Under the pieces are notes generated by a model. It was not told where the DNA came from, ran no database searches, and saw nothing but the letters and a program-made list of their open reading frames with translations. From an uncultured Granulosicoccaceae bacterium (GTDB taxonomy: Bacteria; Pseudomonadota; Gammaproteobacteria; Granulosicoccales; Granulosicoccaceae): a DNA stretch of 64,000 nucleotides. The translations under genes and the position numbers were made by a program. Below, piece by piece: positions 27,726-37,118 of the stretch. The first letter of the stretch is position 1, and each line of letters starts with the position of its first letter. The DNA lies in assembly GCA_938006335.1 (NCBI GenBank), contig CALLMF010000033.1, positions 1 through 64,000 of the forward strand, written 5' to 3'.

Positions 27726-30700
27726 ATGGACACGCACCACGACAGTAGTGCGGTTTCGCCAGCCGTCATCGCAGAGCACCGGGCGCTCGCTCCCACACGA
27801 TTACCGGGCACAGCGCGGGTGGACGTCACCGTACCCGACGGCGCAGACCATACCCTGCTACAGATCGCCGTTGACGACATGCCCTGGCTGGTTGCCTCGC
27901 TCCGCAACTGTTTGCAGACACGCGGACACACATGTTCACAATTGCGTCATCCGGTGCTGCGCGTTTGCCGGTCGCCCGATGGTGAATACGAGGGTCCGGC
28001 CGAGGACGGTATCGCCGAGTCCTTCGTGCAGGCAGAACTCGAAGTGCTTGACCAGGCGGGCCGTGCACGTCTCTGCCGGGCCGTAGAAAAAATGCTCAAC
28101 GCGCTGGCGACCGTCAACCGCAGCGCCGATATCCACGAAACGCGACTGGCCGCTCATGCCAACGCCATGTCGGACCCGGAGCAGGCGGCCTTCGTCCGCT
28201 GGCTGGACCGTCGACAGTTCGTGCCGTTCGGTGCTGCGCGCGTACAGCTGGACGCTACCGGTCACCCATCGGCACTGAGCGAGCAAACCGGCTTGCTCGC
28301 CGAAGGTGCTGATCGCAGTGCCTGGGTCAGCGATGACTTCCTGCCACCACGCATCGACCAGTCGCGCTTCGATCAGGACATACGTGTGTTCCTGTGCAAG
28401 GCGGGACGTGTCTCACCGCTGATCAGACACGAACATGCGGATCTGTTGATTGTCGCGGAATGGGACGTATCAGGCGCCCTGCGTGAGATCGACTGCATCG
28501 TCGGTTTGTTTGTGCCCGGCCTGCAAGCCGAGTCTGTCAATGCCATACCCTGGCTTCGCGACCGTGTAAGCCGCGTCATGCTGGCATCTAATGTCGACGA
28601 ACAAAGCTATGTCGGCAAGGGCTTGCTGAACAGTTTGCGTAGCCTGCCTCGCGACATGCTGATTCACAATCGCACATCGCGGCTGCTGGAAATCAGTGAA
28701 GGTATTGCAAGCCTGGGGCATGATCGTTGTACTCGTGTATTCAGCTCACTGGATCCGCTGGGCAGGTATTGGAACTGCCTGGTCTATCTCCCGAGCGATG
28801 TCTACAGTCGCGATCTGCGCCTGACCATCGAACGCAAACTGGAAGCGGGCCTTGATGCCTACTCCACCAGCTTCGAGTCGACATTTTCCTCGTACTCCCC
28901 CCTTGCGCGATTGCACTTTGTACTGCGACAGCGCAGTCGTGCCGGCGCCGAACCCGAATGGGAGAGTATCGAAGACACCATCGCCGCAGAAACCACCTCA
29001 TGGTCTGAACGCTTGACTCATGCCTTTGGGGAAGCCGCAACGCCCAAGGATCTGATTTCACGCTTTGTTGGCGACTACGGCGATGCCTTCCCAGCAGACT
29101 ACCGCGAGCGTTATTCCATCGACGTCGCTGTCAAGGATGTGTTGTTCATCGAGTCCCAACTTGGTTCCGACTCACCGGTGATTTCACCGTTGGTCGCCAA
29201 TCGGCCTGACCAACCCCTCGCCTTCCGGATGTGTGCGCTCGACAAGCCGGTGTCCTTGTCGGATGCCATACCACTGATCGAGAATCTCGGCTTTCGAATC
29301 GAATCCGAACGGCCGTTCGAGATCAGTCGTCGGGGACAGCCGACCGTACATATGCACGTGTTGCACGTGTGGGTCGACGGCCAGGCGCGCGATGCCACCA
29401 CGGCAGTCGATCCGGAAAAGTCGCAGCGCGTGAGTGATGCCTTCAAGGCCGCCTGGACCGGCGCCATAGAAAACGATGGCTTCAATCGCTTGATCTTTGC
29501 TGCAGACCTCGACTGGCGTCAGGCAAACATTCTGCGCGCGCTGGGCAAGTACGCCTTGCAAACCAGAGCACCGTTCTCCGCTGACTACATGATCGATGCG
29601 CTGGTGAGCAATGCACATGTAGCGCGCCTGCTGGTGCGCCTGTTTGAAGAGCGCCTGGCGCCGAAGCCGAGTGGCACAAGCGATCCGGACACCGACACGC
29701 AAGTGCATATCGAGTCTGCTCTGGACCAGGTGTCCAGCCTCGATGAGGACCGGATTCTGCGCCGCTTCATGGGTACCATACTTGCCGTATTGAGAACCAA
29801 CCACTGGTGCCGCGATGCCGCCGGCGAGCCACGTGACTATCTATCACTGAAGTTCGATTGCTCGCGCGTGCCGGAACTGCCACTACCACGCCCCGCCTTC
29901 GAGATTTTTGTGTCTTCTGCCCATGTTGATGGCGTGCATCTGCGCGGCGGTAGCGTGGCGCGAGGTGGGCTGCGCTGGTCAGACCGTCGCGACGACTACC
30001 GCACCGAAGTGCTCGGACTGATGAAGGCACAGCAGGTCAAGAACGCGGTCATCGTCCCGGTAGGATCCAAGGGAGGCTTCTATGTGAAGTCGACACTTCC
30101 CGACGATCGCGCGGCAGCGATGGAGATCGTGCTCTATGCGTACCGCAGCTTTCTCTCGGGTCTGCTCGACGTCACCGACAACCTGGATGGCACACGTGTC
30201 ATCCCACCACCAAACGTGATGCGACTCGATGGCGATGATCCGTATCTCGTCGTTGCTGCGGACAAGGGCACGGCCACCTTCTCTGACCATGCGAACGCGG
30301 TGGCAACAGAATACGGATTCTGGCTGGGCGACGGCTTCGCCTCCGGCGGCTCAGTGGGCTACGACCACAAGAAGATGGGTATCACCGCGCGCGGTGCCTG
30401 GGAGTCGGTCAAGCGCCACTTCCGTGGTGTCGGCATCGATACACAGACAGAAGCGTTCACCGTGGCAGGCATCGGCGATATGAGTGGGGATGTCTTCGGT
30501 AACGGCATGATGCTGTCCGAGCATATTCGACTGGTAGCGGCCTTCGATCACCGACATGTGTTCATCGACCCCTCACCCAGCACACTCGCAGCTCATGCCG
30601 AGCGTTCACGCTTGTTCGCGCTACCTCGCTCGAGTTGGGATGACTACGATCGCAGCCTGATCAGCGAAGGCGGCGGCATCTGGTCGCGCAGCGAGAAGAG

Positions 30701-32354
30701 CATTCGCCTGAGCGACCAGGTGCGCGAGGCGCTGGGCGTGGACGTTGCATCAATGACACCGGATCAGCTCGTGTCGGCGATCATCGCAGCCCCGGTAGAT
30801 CTACTCTGGAACGGAGGCATCGGGACCTACGTCAAGGCGAGTACCGAGACGCACGCCGACGCATCAGATCGTGCCAACGATGCGGTACGCGTTGACGCCG
30901 CAGCGCTTCGTTGTCGAGTCATCGGCGAAGGCGGCAACCTCGGGTTTACCCAGCGTGGCCGCATCGAGTATTCCTTGCGCGGCGGTTTGATGTACACCGA
31001 TGCGATCGACAACTCCGCAGGTGTCGACTGCTCTGACCACGAGGTCAACATCAAGATTCTGCTGAACGCTGCGATCAACAACGGGAATCTGCCGGCCGCC
31101 GACCGCGATGCCCTGCTCGAATCAATGACCGACGAGGTTGGAACACTGGTGCTGGCCGACAACTATCGCCAGACCGGCTGCATCGATACACAGCATGCGC
31201 TCGGCCTTGCGGCAATGGACGAACAGGCAGCGCTCATGGATTCCCTGGAGGAGCACGGACGACTCGATCGCGCGATCGAGTTTCTCCCCGACAACGAACA
31301 GCTCGCCGAGCGCGCCGTCAACGGCGCCGCAATGACTCGTCCGGAAATCGCAGTGCTCGTGTCCTACGCCAAGATGAGCCTGTATGACGAGGTGCTGGCA
31401 AGTGAACTTCCGGACCAGCCCGCGCTCGTCCCGTATCTGCTTGACTACTTTCCGACGCCACTGCGCAAGCGCTTCCCGAAAGACATCGCCACGCATCGCC
31501 TGGCGCGCGAAATCATTGCCACGGTAGTCACCAACGACACCATCAACACGCTTGGTCCCACGTGGGTGAACCTGCGCCAGGAGGAGTTCGGCGTATCGGG
31601 CGCGAAAGTGGTCGAGGCCTTTCTCACTGTGCGCTCACTGTTCTCCATCGATGCGCTGACCCGCTCGATCGACGCACTGGACAACCGCGTCGAAGGCGAA
31701 GTGCAAGCCAGGCTTCATTTTCTCGTGCAGGGGCTCGCGTCTCGTGCCACCTACTGGGTACTGAGAAGCCTTCGTGGCGCATCCCCCAGCAGCGAACAGA
31801 TCGAGGTGTGGGCGCGCGGCGCAGACGCCCTCATGAGCGCCATGCCAGAATGCTTGTCCGCGGCGCCGGCAGACACCTACCGTCAGCGCGTCGAATATTT
31901 CGTGGCCGCTGATGTTCCGGAGGCCACCGCCGCGGCCGTGGCGCAGGTCGTGCCGCTATCATCAGCGCTGGACATCATCGAGGTCGCCAACAGTCGCGAT
32001 CAGGCCGTTGCAGAGATTGCCACGCTATACTTCGAACTGGGCGAATATCTCGACCTTCACTGGTTGCGCGATGCCATTGCGGAAATCCCGGTGAACAATC
32101 GCCTTCATGCCCGCGCCAGGTCAGAGCTACGCAGCGACCTTCACTATCAGCACCGCCATCTGACAGCTGATATCGCTTTACTGGAAAACGAGGGCACCGC
32201 CGCCGAACGCATCGACCGCTGGCAGTCCAGTATTCACGCTCGGGTGGCCCGTTACCGCGAACTGCTGGTCGACATTCGCGCCGGAACCGATGCCAGCTAT
32301 ATCGCCCTGTCACTTGCCATCAACGAATTGCACAAGCTGATGCGCCCACGTTGA
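27726..32354 (+). CDS. NAD-specific glutamate dehydrogenase, large (about 170-180 kDa) type
   Basis: The product has 1542 residues from the ATG at 27726; in-frame codons extend up to 27630, so the exact start is uncertain. The large N-terminal ACT-like regulatory region is followed by the catalytic core: GSVARGGLRWSDRRDDYRTE, VPVGSKGGFYVKS (catalytic Lys region), GYDHKKMGITARGAWE and VAGIGDMSGDVFGNGM (dinucleotide-binding). This L-GDH class deaminates glutamate to 2-oxoglutarate using NAD and serves amino acid catabolism. It is monocistronic by position and divergent from the M48 gene. Confidence 0.96.
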   Translation: MDTHHDSSAVSPAVIAEHRALAPTRLPGTARVDVTVPDGADHTLLQIAVDDMPWLVASLRNCLQTRGHTCSQLRHPVLRVCRSPDGEYEGPAEDGIAESFVQAELEVLDQAGRARLCRAVEKMLNALATVNRSADIHETRLAAHANAMSDPEQAAFVRWLDRRQFVPFGAARVQLDATGHPSALSEQTGLLAEGADRSAWVSDDFLPPRIDQSRFDQDIRVFLCKAGRVSPLIRHEHADLLIVAEWDVSGALREIDCIVGLFVPGLQAESVNAIPWLRDRVSRVMLASNVDEQSYVGKGLLNSLRSLPRDMLIHNRTSRLLEISEGIASLGHDRCTRVFSSLDPLGRYWNCLVYLPSDVYSRDLRLTIERKLEAGLDAYSTSFESTFSSYSPLARLHFVLRQRSRAGAEPEWESIEDTIAAETTSWSERLTHAFGEAATPKDLISRFVGDYGDAFPADYRERYSIDVAVKDVLFIESQLGSDSPVISPLVANRPDQPLAFRMCALDKPVSLSDAIPLIENLGFRIESERPFEISRRGQPTVHMHVLHVWVDGQARDATTAVDPEKSQRVSDAFKAAWTGAIENDGFNRLIFAADLDWRQANILRALGKYALQTRAPFSADYMIDALVSNAHVARLLVRLFEERLAPKPSGTSDPDTDTQVHIESALDQVSSLDEDRILRRFMGTILAVLRTNHWCRDAAGEPRDYLSLKFDCSRVPELPLPRPAFEIFVSSAHVDGVHLRGGSVARGGLRWSDRRDDYRTEVLGLMKAQQVKNAVIVPVGSKGGFYVKSTLPDDRAAAMEIVLYAYRSFLSGLLDVTDNLDGTRVIPPPNVMRLDGDDPYLVVAADKGTATFSDHANAVATEYGFWLGDGFASGGSVGYDHKKMGITARGAWESVKRHFRGVGIDTQTEAFTVAGIGDMSGDVFGNGMMLSEHIRLVAAFDHRHVFIDPSPSTLAAHAERSRLFALPRSSWDDYDRSLISEGGGIWSRSEKSIRLSDQVREALGVDVASMTPDQLVSAIIAAPVDLLWNGGIGTYVKASTETHADASDRANDAVRVDAAALRCRVIGEGGNLGFTQRGRIEYSLRGGLMYTDAIDNSAGVDCSDHEVNIKILLNAAINNGNLPAADRDALLESMTDEVGTLVLADNYRQTGCIDTQHALGLAAMDEQAALMDSLEEHGRLDRAIEFLPDNEQLAERAVNGAAMTRPEIAVLVSYAKMSLYDEVLASELPDQPALVPYLLDYFPTPLRKRFPKDIATHRLAREIIATVVTNDTINTLGPTWVNLRQEEFGVSGAKVVEAFLTVRSLFSIDALTRSIDALDNRVEGEVQARLHFLVQGLASRATYWVLRSLRGASPSSEQIEVWARGADALMSAMPECLSAAPADTYRQRVEYFVAADVPEATAAAVAQVVPLSSALDIIEVANSRDQAVAEIATLYFELGEYLDLHWLRDAIAEIPVNNRLHARARSELRSDLHYQHRHLTADIALLENEGTAAERIDRWQSSIHARVARYRELLVDIRAGTDASYIALSLAINELHKLMRPR

Positions 32355-32500
32355 CGCAGGTGCCAACCAGAGGCATCTGACGTCAAACTGTAAAACGTGA
32401 TGCAGTTCTGCCAAACATTACCGCAATCGCACCTCGGGTACTTGCGCCCGCTATCGCGCTGGAAGATAGTGCGGCCTGGATACAACCTCGAGGAAGGCAC

Positions 32501-32779
32501 GTGCCTGTAGCTGATCTGGTCCTGATGCTGTTGATCGGCGTCGTTTTTGGTGGCATCGCCGCAGTGATTCTGCGCGGCCGCCGTTCCGTGTTCATCACCA
32601 ACATCCTGCTCGGCGTCATTGGCGCGTCGCTCGGTGCGTTTGCACCAGTGCTCGTCGGTCGCGCGCTATTGGTGGACACGAGCACACCCGACTACCTGCT
32701 GCGGGCTCTGTTTGGCGCCTTTCTGCTGGTGCTCGTTGCGAGCCTTTTTCGCTCTGCCAAGCCCAAGGGAGCACTCTAG
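32501..32779 (+). CDS. GlsB/YeaQ/YmgE family small membrane protein
   Basis: The product has 92 residues from a GTG at 32501 preceded by an AGGAAGG ribosome binding site, which decides this start. Three hydrophobic helices (LVLMLLIGVVFGGIAAVIL; SVFITNILLGVIGASLG; LLRALFGAFLLVLVASLF) contain the family's Gly-rich pattern. These proteins are often induced by envelope or general stress, with unknown mechanism. The gene ends just before the structured leader of the corrinoid operon. Confidence 0.8.
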   Translation: MPVADLVLMLLIGVVFGGIAAVILRGRRSVFITNILLGVIGASLGAFAPVLVGRALLVDTSTPDYLLRALFGAFLLVLVASLFRSAKPKGAL

Positions 32780-32780
32780 A

Positions 32781-32904
32781 TCGATCAAAGCAGCCCAGGC
32801 ACAGCTCTCATGTCGCTGTGGACTCATGGGCTGTCGTGATCGAGCCAGTGGGTTGCTCGCCGTGGGCCGATATCCCCCTATACCATCCGGGGAAGTACCC
32901 ACTG
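32781..32904 (+). promoter_or_regulatory. Candidate structured RNA leader upstream of the corrinoid operon
   Basis: The 148 bases between the GlsB-type stop and the corrinoid-protein ATG (32928) contain two stacked foldable elements. Element A has three coaxial stems: 781-787 with 837-843 (7 bp), 791-797 with 827-833 (7 bp), and 800-805 with 815-820 (6 bp) closing a 9-nt loop, with an asymmetric internal loop (GG opposite GACTCA). Element B pairs 846-853 with 897-904 (8 bp) around a smaller CCCC/GGGG stem (positions given minus 32000). No T-run follows A. B ends about 10 bases before the AGGA at 32914-32917. I cannot match it to a known riboswitch class. Confidence 0.45.
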
Positions 32905-32927
32905 TCTAACTGCAGGACCTGAACACC

Positions 32928-33656
32928 ATGGCCGACGACAACGCACCGACCGACGACGGCCTCGATGAAGAGGACATCATTCTCGCCGAGCTCGACACCG
33001 AAGAGCTGGTCGAACAGATGCACGACGATCTGTACAACGGCCTGAAGGAAGAGATCGAGGAAGGCACCAACATCCTGCTGGAGCGTGGCTGGGCGGCCGA
33101 CAAGGTCCTCAACGACGCACTGGTCGAAGGCATGCGCATCGTCGGTATCGATTTCCGCGATGGCATCCTCTTCGTACCCGAAGTGCTCATGGCGGCCAAC
33201 GCCATGAAAGGCGGCATGGCCATCCTGCGCCCGCTGCTCGCCGAAACCGGTGCCGAGTCGGTCGGCAAGGTCGTGATCGGCACGGTCAAGGGCGATATCC
33301 ACGACATCGGCAAGAACCTGGTCGGCATGATGCTCGAAGGCGCAGGCTTCGAGGTCATCGACATCGGTATCAACAATCCGGTAGAAAACTACCTGGCAGC
33401 GCTCGAGGAGCACAAGCCCGACATCCTCGGCATGTCTGCTCTGCTCACCACCACCATGCCGTACATGAAGGTGGTGATCGACACGCTCAAGGAACAAGGC
33501 CTGCGTGATGACTTCATCGTGCTCGTTGGCGGTGCACCGCTCAACGAGGAATTCAGCGAAGCGGTCGGCGCAGATGCCTACTGCCGCGATGCCGCCGTCG
33601 CTGTAGAAACGGCCAAGGCACTCATACAAGACCGTCGCGCCGCCCTGGCTGGCTGA
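32928..33656 (+). CDS. Corrinoid (B12-binding) methyltransferase protein, MtbC/MttC type
   Basis: The product has 242 residues. After an acidic N-terminal extension of about 25 residues comes the four-helix methionine-synthase-type cap (LYNGLKEEIEEGTNILLERGW), then the Rossmann B12-binding domain with GTVKGDIHDIGKNLVG. In this DxHxxG motif His125 would be the lower axial cobalt ligand. GGAPLNEEFSEAVGADAY closes the fold. It would carry the methyl group between the MttB-like enzyme (42757-44337) and the folate methyltransferase (36213-37118). First gene of a seven-gene coupled operon. Confidence 0.94.
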   Translation: MADDNAPTDDGLDEEDIILAELDTEELVEQMHDDLYNGLKEEIEEGTNILLERGWAADKVLNDALVEGMRIVGIDFRDGILFVPEVLMAANAMKGGMAILRPLLAETGAESVGKVVIGTVKGDIHDIGKNLVGMMLEGAGFEVIDIGINNPVENYLAALEEHKPDILGMSALLTTTMPYMKVVIDTLKEQGLRDDFIVLVGGAPLNEEFSEAVGADAYCRDAAVAVETAKALIQDRRAALAG

Positions 33657-33663
33657 GCGTCCA

Positions 33664-34308
33664 ATGCCGTCCACTCGCGATGATGCCGAGCGCAAGCCGC
33701 TGGTCGTCGCCTGCGGCGCTATCGCGCACGAGCTGGTTGCCGTACTCGGCGCCAACTCGCTCGAGCGCGCCGTGGACATTCGCTGCCTGCCGGCTGAGTG
33801 GCACAACACACCACAACACATCGCCCCCGCCGTGGACACCTTGTTGAAAGAGGCCGCCAGCGACAACCGACGCTGCTTTGTCGCCTACGGCGATTGCGGC
33901 ACCGGTGGCGAGCTGGATCGCGTGCTCGAGAAACACGGTGCCGAGCGATTGCCAGGACCGCACTGCTACTCGTTCTTTGCCGGACGAGAGCGATTTGATG
34001 CACTCGCCGACGACGAGCTCGGCACGCTATGGCTGACCGACTACCTGGCGATCAACTTCGAGCGCTTGATCATGCAGGGACTCGGTTTGCGCAAGTATCC
34101 CGAACTCCGCGATACCTACTTTGGACACTACCGACGGGTCACCTGGCTGGTTCAAAGGGATGACCCCGATACCGAAGACGCGGCACAGCGTGCGGCAGAC
34201 TCATTGGAGCTGCCCCTGGTCATCGAACGCGATTGCATGCAGCCATTTACCCATGCACTGCAGGCGGCCATGGTGCCGCTCGCCATCATCAACCACGACG
34301 CCTCCTGA
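33664..34308 (+). CDS. DUF1638 domain-containing protein
   Basis: The product has 214 residues. DUF1638 features are an N-terminal strand and Cys (LVVACGAIAHELVAVLGAN), the FVAYGDCGTGGELDRVL segment, and the conserved HCYSFFAGRERFDAL and GTLWLTDYLAINFERL blocks. The family's biochemistry is undefined to my knowledge, but its genes recur beside corrinoid protein and MttB-family methyltransferase genes. Cys in ACG, GDCG and HCY might bind metal or act in corrinoid handling; that is inference. It starts 7 bases after the corrinoid gene. Confidence 0.88.
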   Translation: MPSTRDDAERKPLVVACGAIAHELVAVLGANSLERAVDIRCLPAEWHNTPQHIAPAVDTLLKEAASDNRRCFVAYGDCGTGGELDRVLEKHGAERLPGPHCYSFFAGRERFDALADDELGTLWLTDYLAINFERLIMQGLGLRKYPELRDTYFGHYRRVTWLVQRDDPDTEDAAQRAADSLELPLVIERDCMQPFTHALQAAMVPLAIINHDAS

Positions 34309-34310
34309 TC

Positions 34311-34625
34311 ATGGCAGAACTTATCCGTATTCAATGGCGTGACATCCCGTCGCAAGTCATGGCCAAGGCCGGTCGCAAGACTGCCAAGCGCATGTTGTCA
34401 ACACGCTTTCAGGAAGCAATCGATCGCGCAGCCATGCGTGCCGGAAAAGGCGGCTCCGACGCGTACATGGAAGACTGGAAACGCGTTCGTGAGCCCTGTG
34501 AAGGTGATCTCGAGGAAACGGCTGACCGCATCGCGCGTGAGATCGAGGATGCCTGGTCCGACGAGCAGCTGGACGCCCTCGCTCGTGCACGCGGCGTGCT
34601 GGCAGACATGAAGGGGGACAGCTGA
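34311..34625 (+). CDS. Small 'virulence factor' domain protein
   Basis: The product has 104 residues beginning IRIQWRDIPSQVMAKAGR, followed by RFQEAIDRAAMRAGKGGSDAYMEDWKR. This matches the Pfam Virulence_fact family, a name inherited from an early screen and not a reliable function. Its recurring company is methylene-tetrahydrofolate reductase and corrinoid genes, so an auxiliary role in one-carbon transfer is more plausible. It starts two bases after DUF1638 and overlaps the next gene by TGATG. Confidence 0.8.
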   Translation: MAELIRIQWRDIPSQVMAKAGRKTAKRMLSTRFQEAIDRAAMRAGKGGSDAYMEDWKRVREPCEGDLEETADRIAREIEDAWSDEQLDALARARGVLADMKGDS

Positions 34626-35134
34626 TGTACGCGCTGCGCCGATTCTCGGTTCGGCATGCACGACTCATGGAACTGACGTATGCCGGTGTCGAGCGTGCGC
34701 TACTCGCCGCCGCCCCCTTGCTCGATCGCATCGGCCACGAGCGTCTCGAACGTCCCGTCGCTGCGGTGGAAAAACTCGTCAAGGGCGCACTGTTCGACTG
34801 TCGCATGTGCGGTCAATGTGCCTTGTCCAGTACCGGCATGTCCTGCCCGATGAATTGCCCGAAGGAGATCCGCAACGGCCCTTGCGGTGGCGTGCGCGAG
34901 AACGGCAACTGCGAAGTCAAGCCGGACATGCGCTGCGTCTGGGTTGAAGGCTGGGACGGCGCACAACGCATGCGCAAAGGAGACGCGATCAAGACCGTAC
35001 AGTTCGCGGTAGACAGAAGGCTCATGGGTCGCTCCTCATGGCTCGCCGTGGTGCGCGAGAAGAGCGCCGCAGGCGTCGACGCCGCCCGCTCCGAATCCCG
35101 CGTGCAAGCCACCGGCAAGCACACACCCTCATGA
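34625..35134 (+). CDS. MTHFR C-terminal domain-type Cys-rich protein
   Basis: The product has 169 residues. The central part is a Cys-rich cluster: DCRMCGQCALSSTGMSC, PMNCPKEIRNGPCGG and VRENGNCEVKPDMRCVW, with about nine Cys in 60 residues. This is the 'methylene-tetrahydrofolate reductase C-terminal' family, a partner subunit of non-canonical MTHFRs in acetogens and other bacteria, likely binding FeS clusters or zinc. The Cys pattern suggests the adjacent MTHFR may receive or donate electrons through this protein rather than directly from NADH. TGATG and ATGA overlaps on both sides imply co-translation. Confidence 0.85.
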   Translation: MYALRRFSVRHARLMELTYAGVERALLAAAPLLDRIGHERLERPVAAVEKLVKGALFDCRMCGQCALSSTGMSCPMNCPKEIRNGPCGGVRENGNCEVKPDMRCVWVEGWDGAQRMRKGDAIKTVQFAVDRRLMGRSSWLAVVREKSAAGVDAARSESRVQATGKHTPS

Positions 35135-36216
35135 ACGCGTCAGCGATGAGCGCAGAAGCCGCGCACCAGAATGCGGCATCCGCTGCCGAGCAACCGACCA
35201 ACGTTCCCGGATACGATGAACCGGTCTGGCCCGGACACAGCTCGCCGGGACGTCTCGAGCGCCTGCTTCGTACCGGTGAGTTCGTGATCACGAGTGAGCT
35301 TGCGCCGCCCGACAGTGCCAATCCGGCCGATGTGTATGAGCGCGCTGCCCTGTTCGATGGCTGGGTCGATGCGATCAATGCCACCGATGGCAGCGGCGCG
35401 CACTGTCACATGGGCAGCTTGTCCGTCTGTTCGTTGCTGACGCGTCTTGGATACGCGCTGATCCAGCAGATTTCCTGTCGCGACAAGAATCGCATTGCCA
35501 TCCAGGGAGACATCCTTGGCGGTGCCGCCATGGGTGTGTGCAACATGCTCTGCCTCTCTGGCGATGGCGTGCAGACCGGCGACCATCCGGAGGCCAAACC
35601 GGTCTTCGACCTCGACTGCATGTCGCTACTCGAAATCGCACGCACCATGCGCGATGAGAGCACTTTTCAAAGCGGTCGCAAGCTGGACTCGGCGCCACAT
35701 GTGTTTCTGGGTGCGGCAGCCAACCCCTTCGTTCAACCCTATGACTGGCGCCCGCAACGTCTGGCCAAGAAGGTCATGGCCGGCGCTCAGTTCGTGCAGA
35801 CACAATACTGCTACGACGTACCCCGCCTGCGCGAATACCTGCGACAAACCCGTGAACTCGGCATTGCCGACAAGGTGTTCATCATCGTGGGCGTCGGGCC
35901 ACTTGCCTCGGCACGCACGGCGGAATGGATTCGTAGCAACGTACCGGGCGTACACATACCGGACAGCGTCATCAAACGCCTCTCTGGTGCAGACAATCCG
36001 AAAGAGGAAGGTATCCAGCTGTGCATCGATCTGATGCAGGAACTGCGTGAAATTCCTGACGTGTCAGGGCTCCACGTCATGGCCTATCGGCAGGAACATC
36101 GCGTTACAGAAATCGTCGAGCGCTCAGGCGTACTCGGCACTCGTCGCCCATGGCATCCCGATCGATACGACGGCGACACCACGGTCAAAAAACACCAGGA
36201 AGAACAATACACATGA
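35131..36216 (+). CDS. Methylenetetrahydrofolate reductase (stand-alone MetF-like)
   Basis: From the ATG at 35131, which overlaps the previous stop (ATGA), the product has 361 residues. An N-terminal extension of about 40 residues precedes the TIM barrel: FVITSELAPPDSANPADVY (catalytic Glu), DAINATDGSGAHCHMGSL, CRDKNRIAIQGDILGG and AQFVQTQYCYDVPRL. In this operon it would interconvert methyl- and methylene-THF; whether it runs oxidatively, so that methyl groups feed energy and C1 metabolism, is inferred from context. It overlaps the next gene by ATGA. Confidence 0.9.
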   Translation: MNASAMSAEAAHQNAASAAEQPTNVPGYDEPVWPGHSSPGRLERLLRTGEFVITSELAPPDSANPADVYERAALFDGWVDAINATDGSGAHCHMGSLSVCSLLTRLGYALIQQISCRDKNRIAIQGDILGGAAMGVCNMLCLSGDGVQTGDHPEAKPVFDLDCMSLLEIARTMRDESTFQSGRKLDSAPHVFLGAAANPFVQPYDWRPQRLAKKVMAGAQFVQTQYCYDVPRLREYLRQTRELGIADKVFIIVGVGPLASARTAEWIRSNVPGVHIPDSVIKRLSGADNPKEEGIQLCIDLMQELREIPDVSGLHVMAYRQEHRVTEIVERSGVLGTRRPWHPDRYDGDTTVKKHQEEQYT

Positions 36217-37118
36217 CGGATACCGTCATCAGTTCCGCGTCGAAAGAGCACATCATCGGCGACGACAGACCGTTCACGATCATTGGCGAGCGCATCAACC
36301 CGACCGGTCGAAAGATCCTTGCCGAGGAAATGAAGTCGGGAGACTTCTCTCGCGTCGAGGCGGATGCACTGGCACAAGTCGCCGCGGGCGCACAGATGCT
36401 GGACGTCAACGCCGGCATCCCCCTGGCCGACGAACCCGCCCTGCTGGCACAAGCCATCACACTCGTGCAATCGATCACGGATGTGCCGATCTCCATCGAC
36501 TCCTCGATCATCGAAGCCCTCGAGTCCGGACTCGCGGTTTACCAGGGCAAGGCACTCGTCAACTCGGTCACTGGCGAAGACGAGGTGCTGGAGCGGGTAC
36601 TGCCGCTGGTGGCCCGCCACGGCGCGGCGGTCGTTGCCATAAGCAACGACGAAACCGGCATCAGCGAAGACCCCAACGAGCGGTTTGCCGTTGCCAAGAA
36701 GATCGTTGAACGAGCGGCCGACCATGGCATACCCGCTGCCGATGTCGTCATCGACCCGCTGGTCATGCCGATCGGTGCGATGCGTTATGCCGGTCGACAG
36801 GTGTTCGACATCCTGCACCGCATTCGCACGGAGCTCGGTTGCAACACCACCTGTGGCGCGTCCAACGTCAGCTTCGGGCTACCTCAAAGAAACGGCATCA
36901 ACGGTGCATTTCTATCGATGGCCATCAGTCATGGCATGACCAGTGCGATCACCAACCCGGTACACGAAGAAGTGATGCGTTCGGTCATGGCGGCTGATGT
37001 ATTGATGGGCAACGATGCTGATTGTCTTGCCTGGATCCGCAAGTATCGCGAGCCGCCGGCGGAAGGCAGCGAAGGAGCGCGCGGCAGACGCACCAGTCGG
37101 AGACGACGTAGTACCTGA
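36213..37118 (+). CDS. DHPS-fold methyltetrahydrofolate:corrinoid methyltransferase
   Basis: The product has 301 residues. The pterin-binding TIM barrel is clear from FTIIGERINPTGRKILAEEM, AGAQMLDVNAGIPLADE, VPISIDSSIIEALESGL, and NTTCGASNVSFGLPQR with the Asn ligands to the pterin. Size and the corrinoid context fit MeTr/AcsE or MtvA-type enzymes moving a methyl group between corrinoid protein and THF, not folate-synthesis FolP. The C-terminus carries an Arg-rich tail (GRRTSRRRRST) beyond the barrel, echoed in other proteins of this region. It ends immediately before the RACo-type gene. Confidence 0.9.
   Translation: MTDTVISSASKEHIIGDDRPFTIIGERINPTGRKILAEEMKSGDFSRVEADALAQVAAGAQMLDVNAGIPLADEPALLAQAITLVQSITDVPISIDSSIIEALESGLAVYQGKALVNSVTGEDEVLERVLPLVARHGAAVVAISNDETGISEDPNERFAVAKKIVERAADHGIPAADVVIDPLVMPIGAMRYAGRQVFDILHRIRTELGCNTTCGASNVSFGLPQRNGINGAFLSMAISHGMTSAITNPVHEEVMRSVMAADVLMGNDADCLAWIRKYREPPAEGSEGARGRRTSRRRRST

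Noticed and set aside
32781..32927. Cobalamin riboswitch before the corrinoid gene (CCCACTG and CAGGACCTG resemble parts of B12 riboswitch motifs)
   Set aside because: The leader is only about 148 bases, the full core order and B12-box consensus are not met, and the CAGGACCTG piece coincides with the ribosome binding site. The stems seen are better described as an unassigned structure.
34311..34625. Virulence determinant
   Set aside because: The Pfam name is historical; the gene is embedded in a one-carbon metabolism operon.
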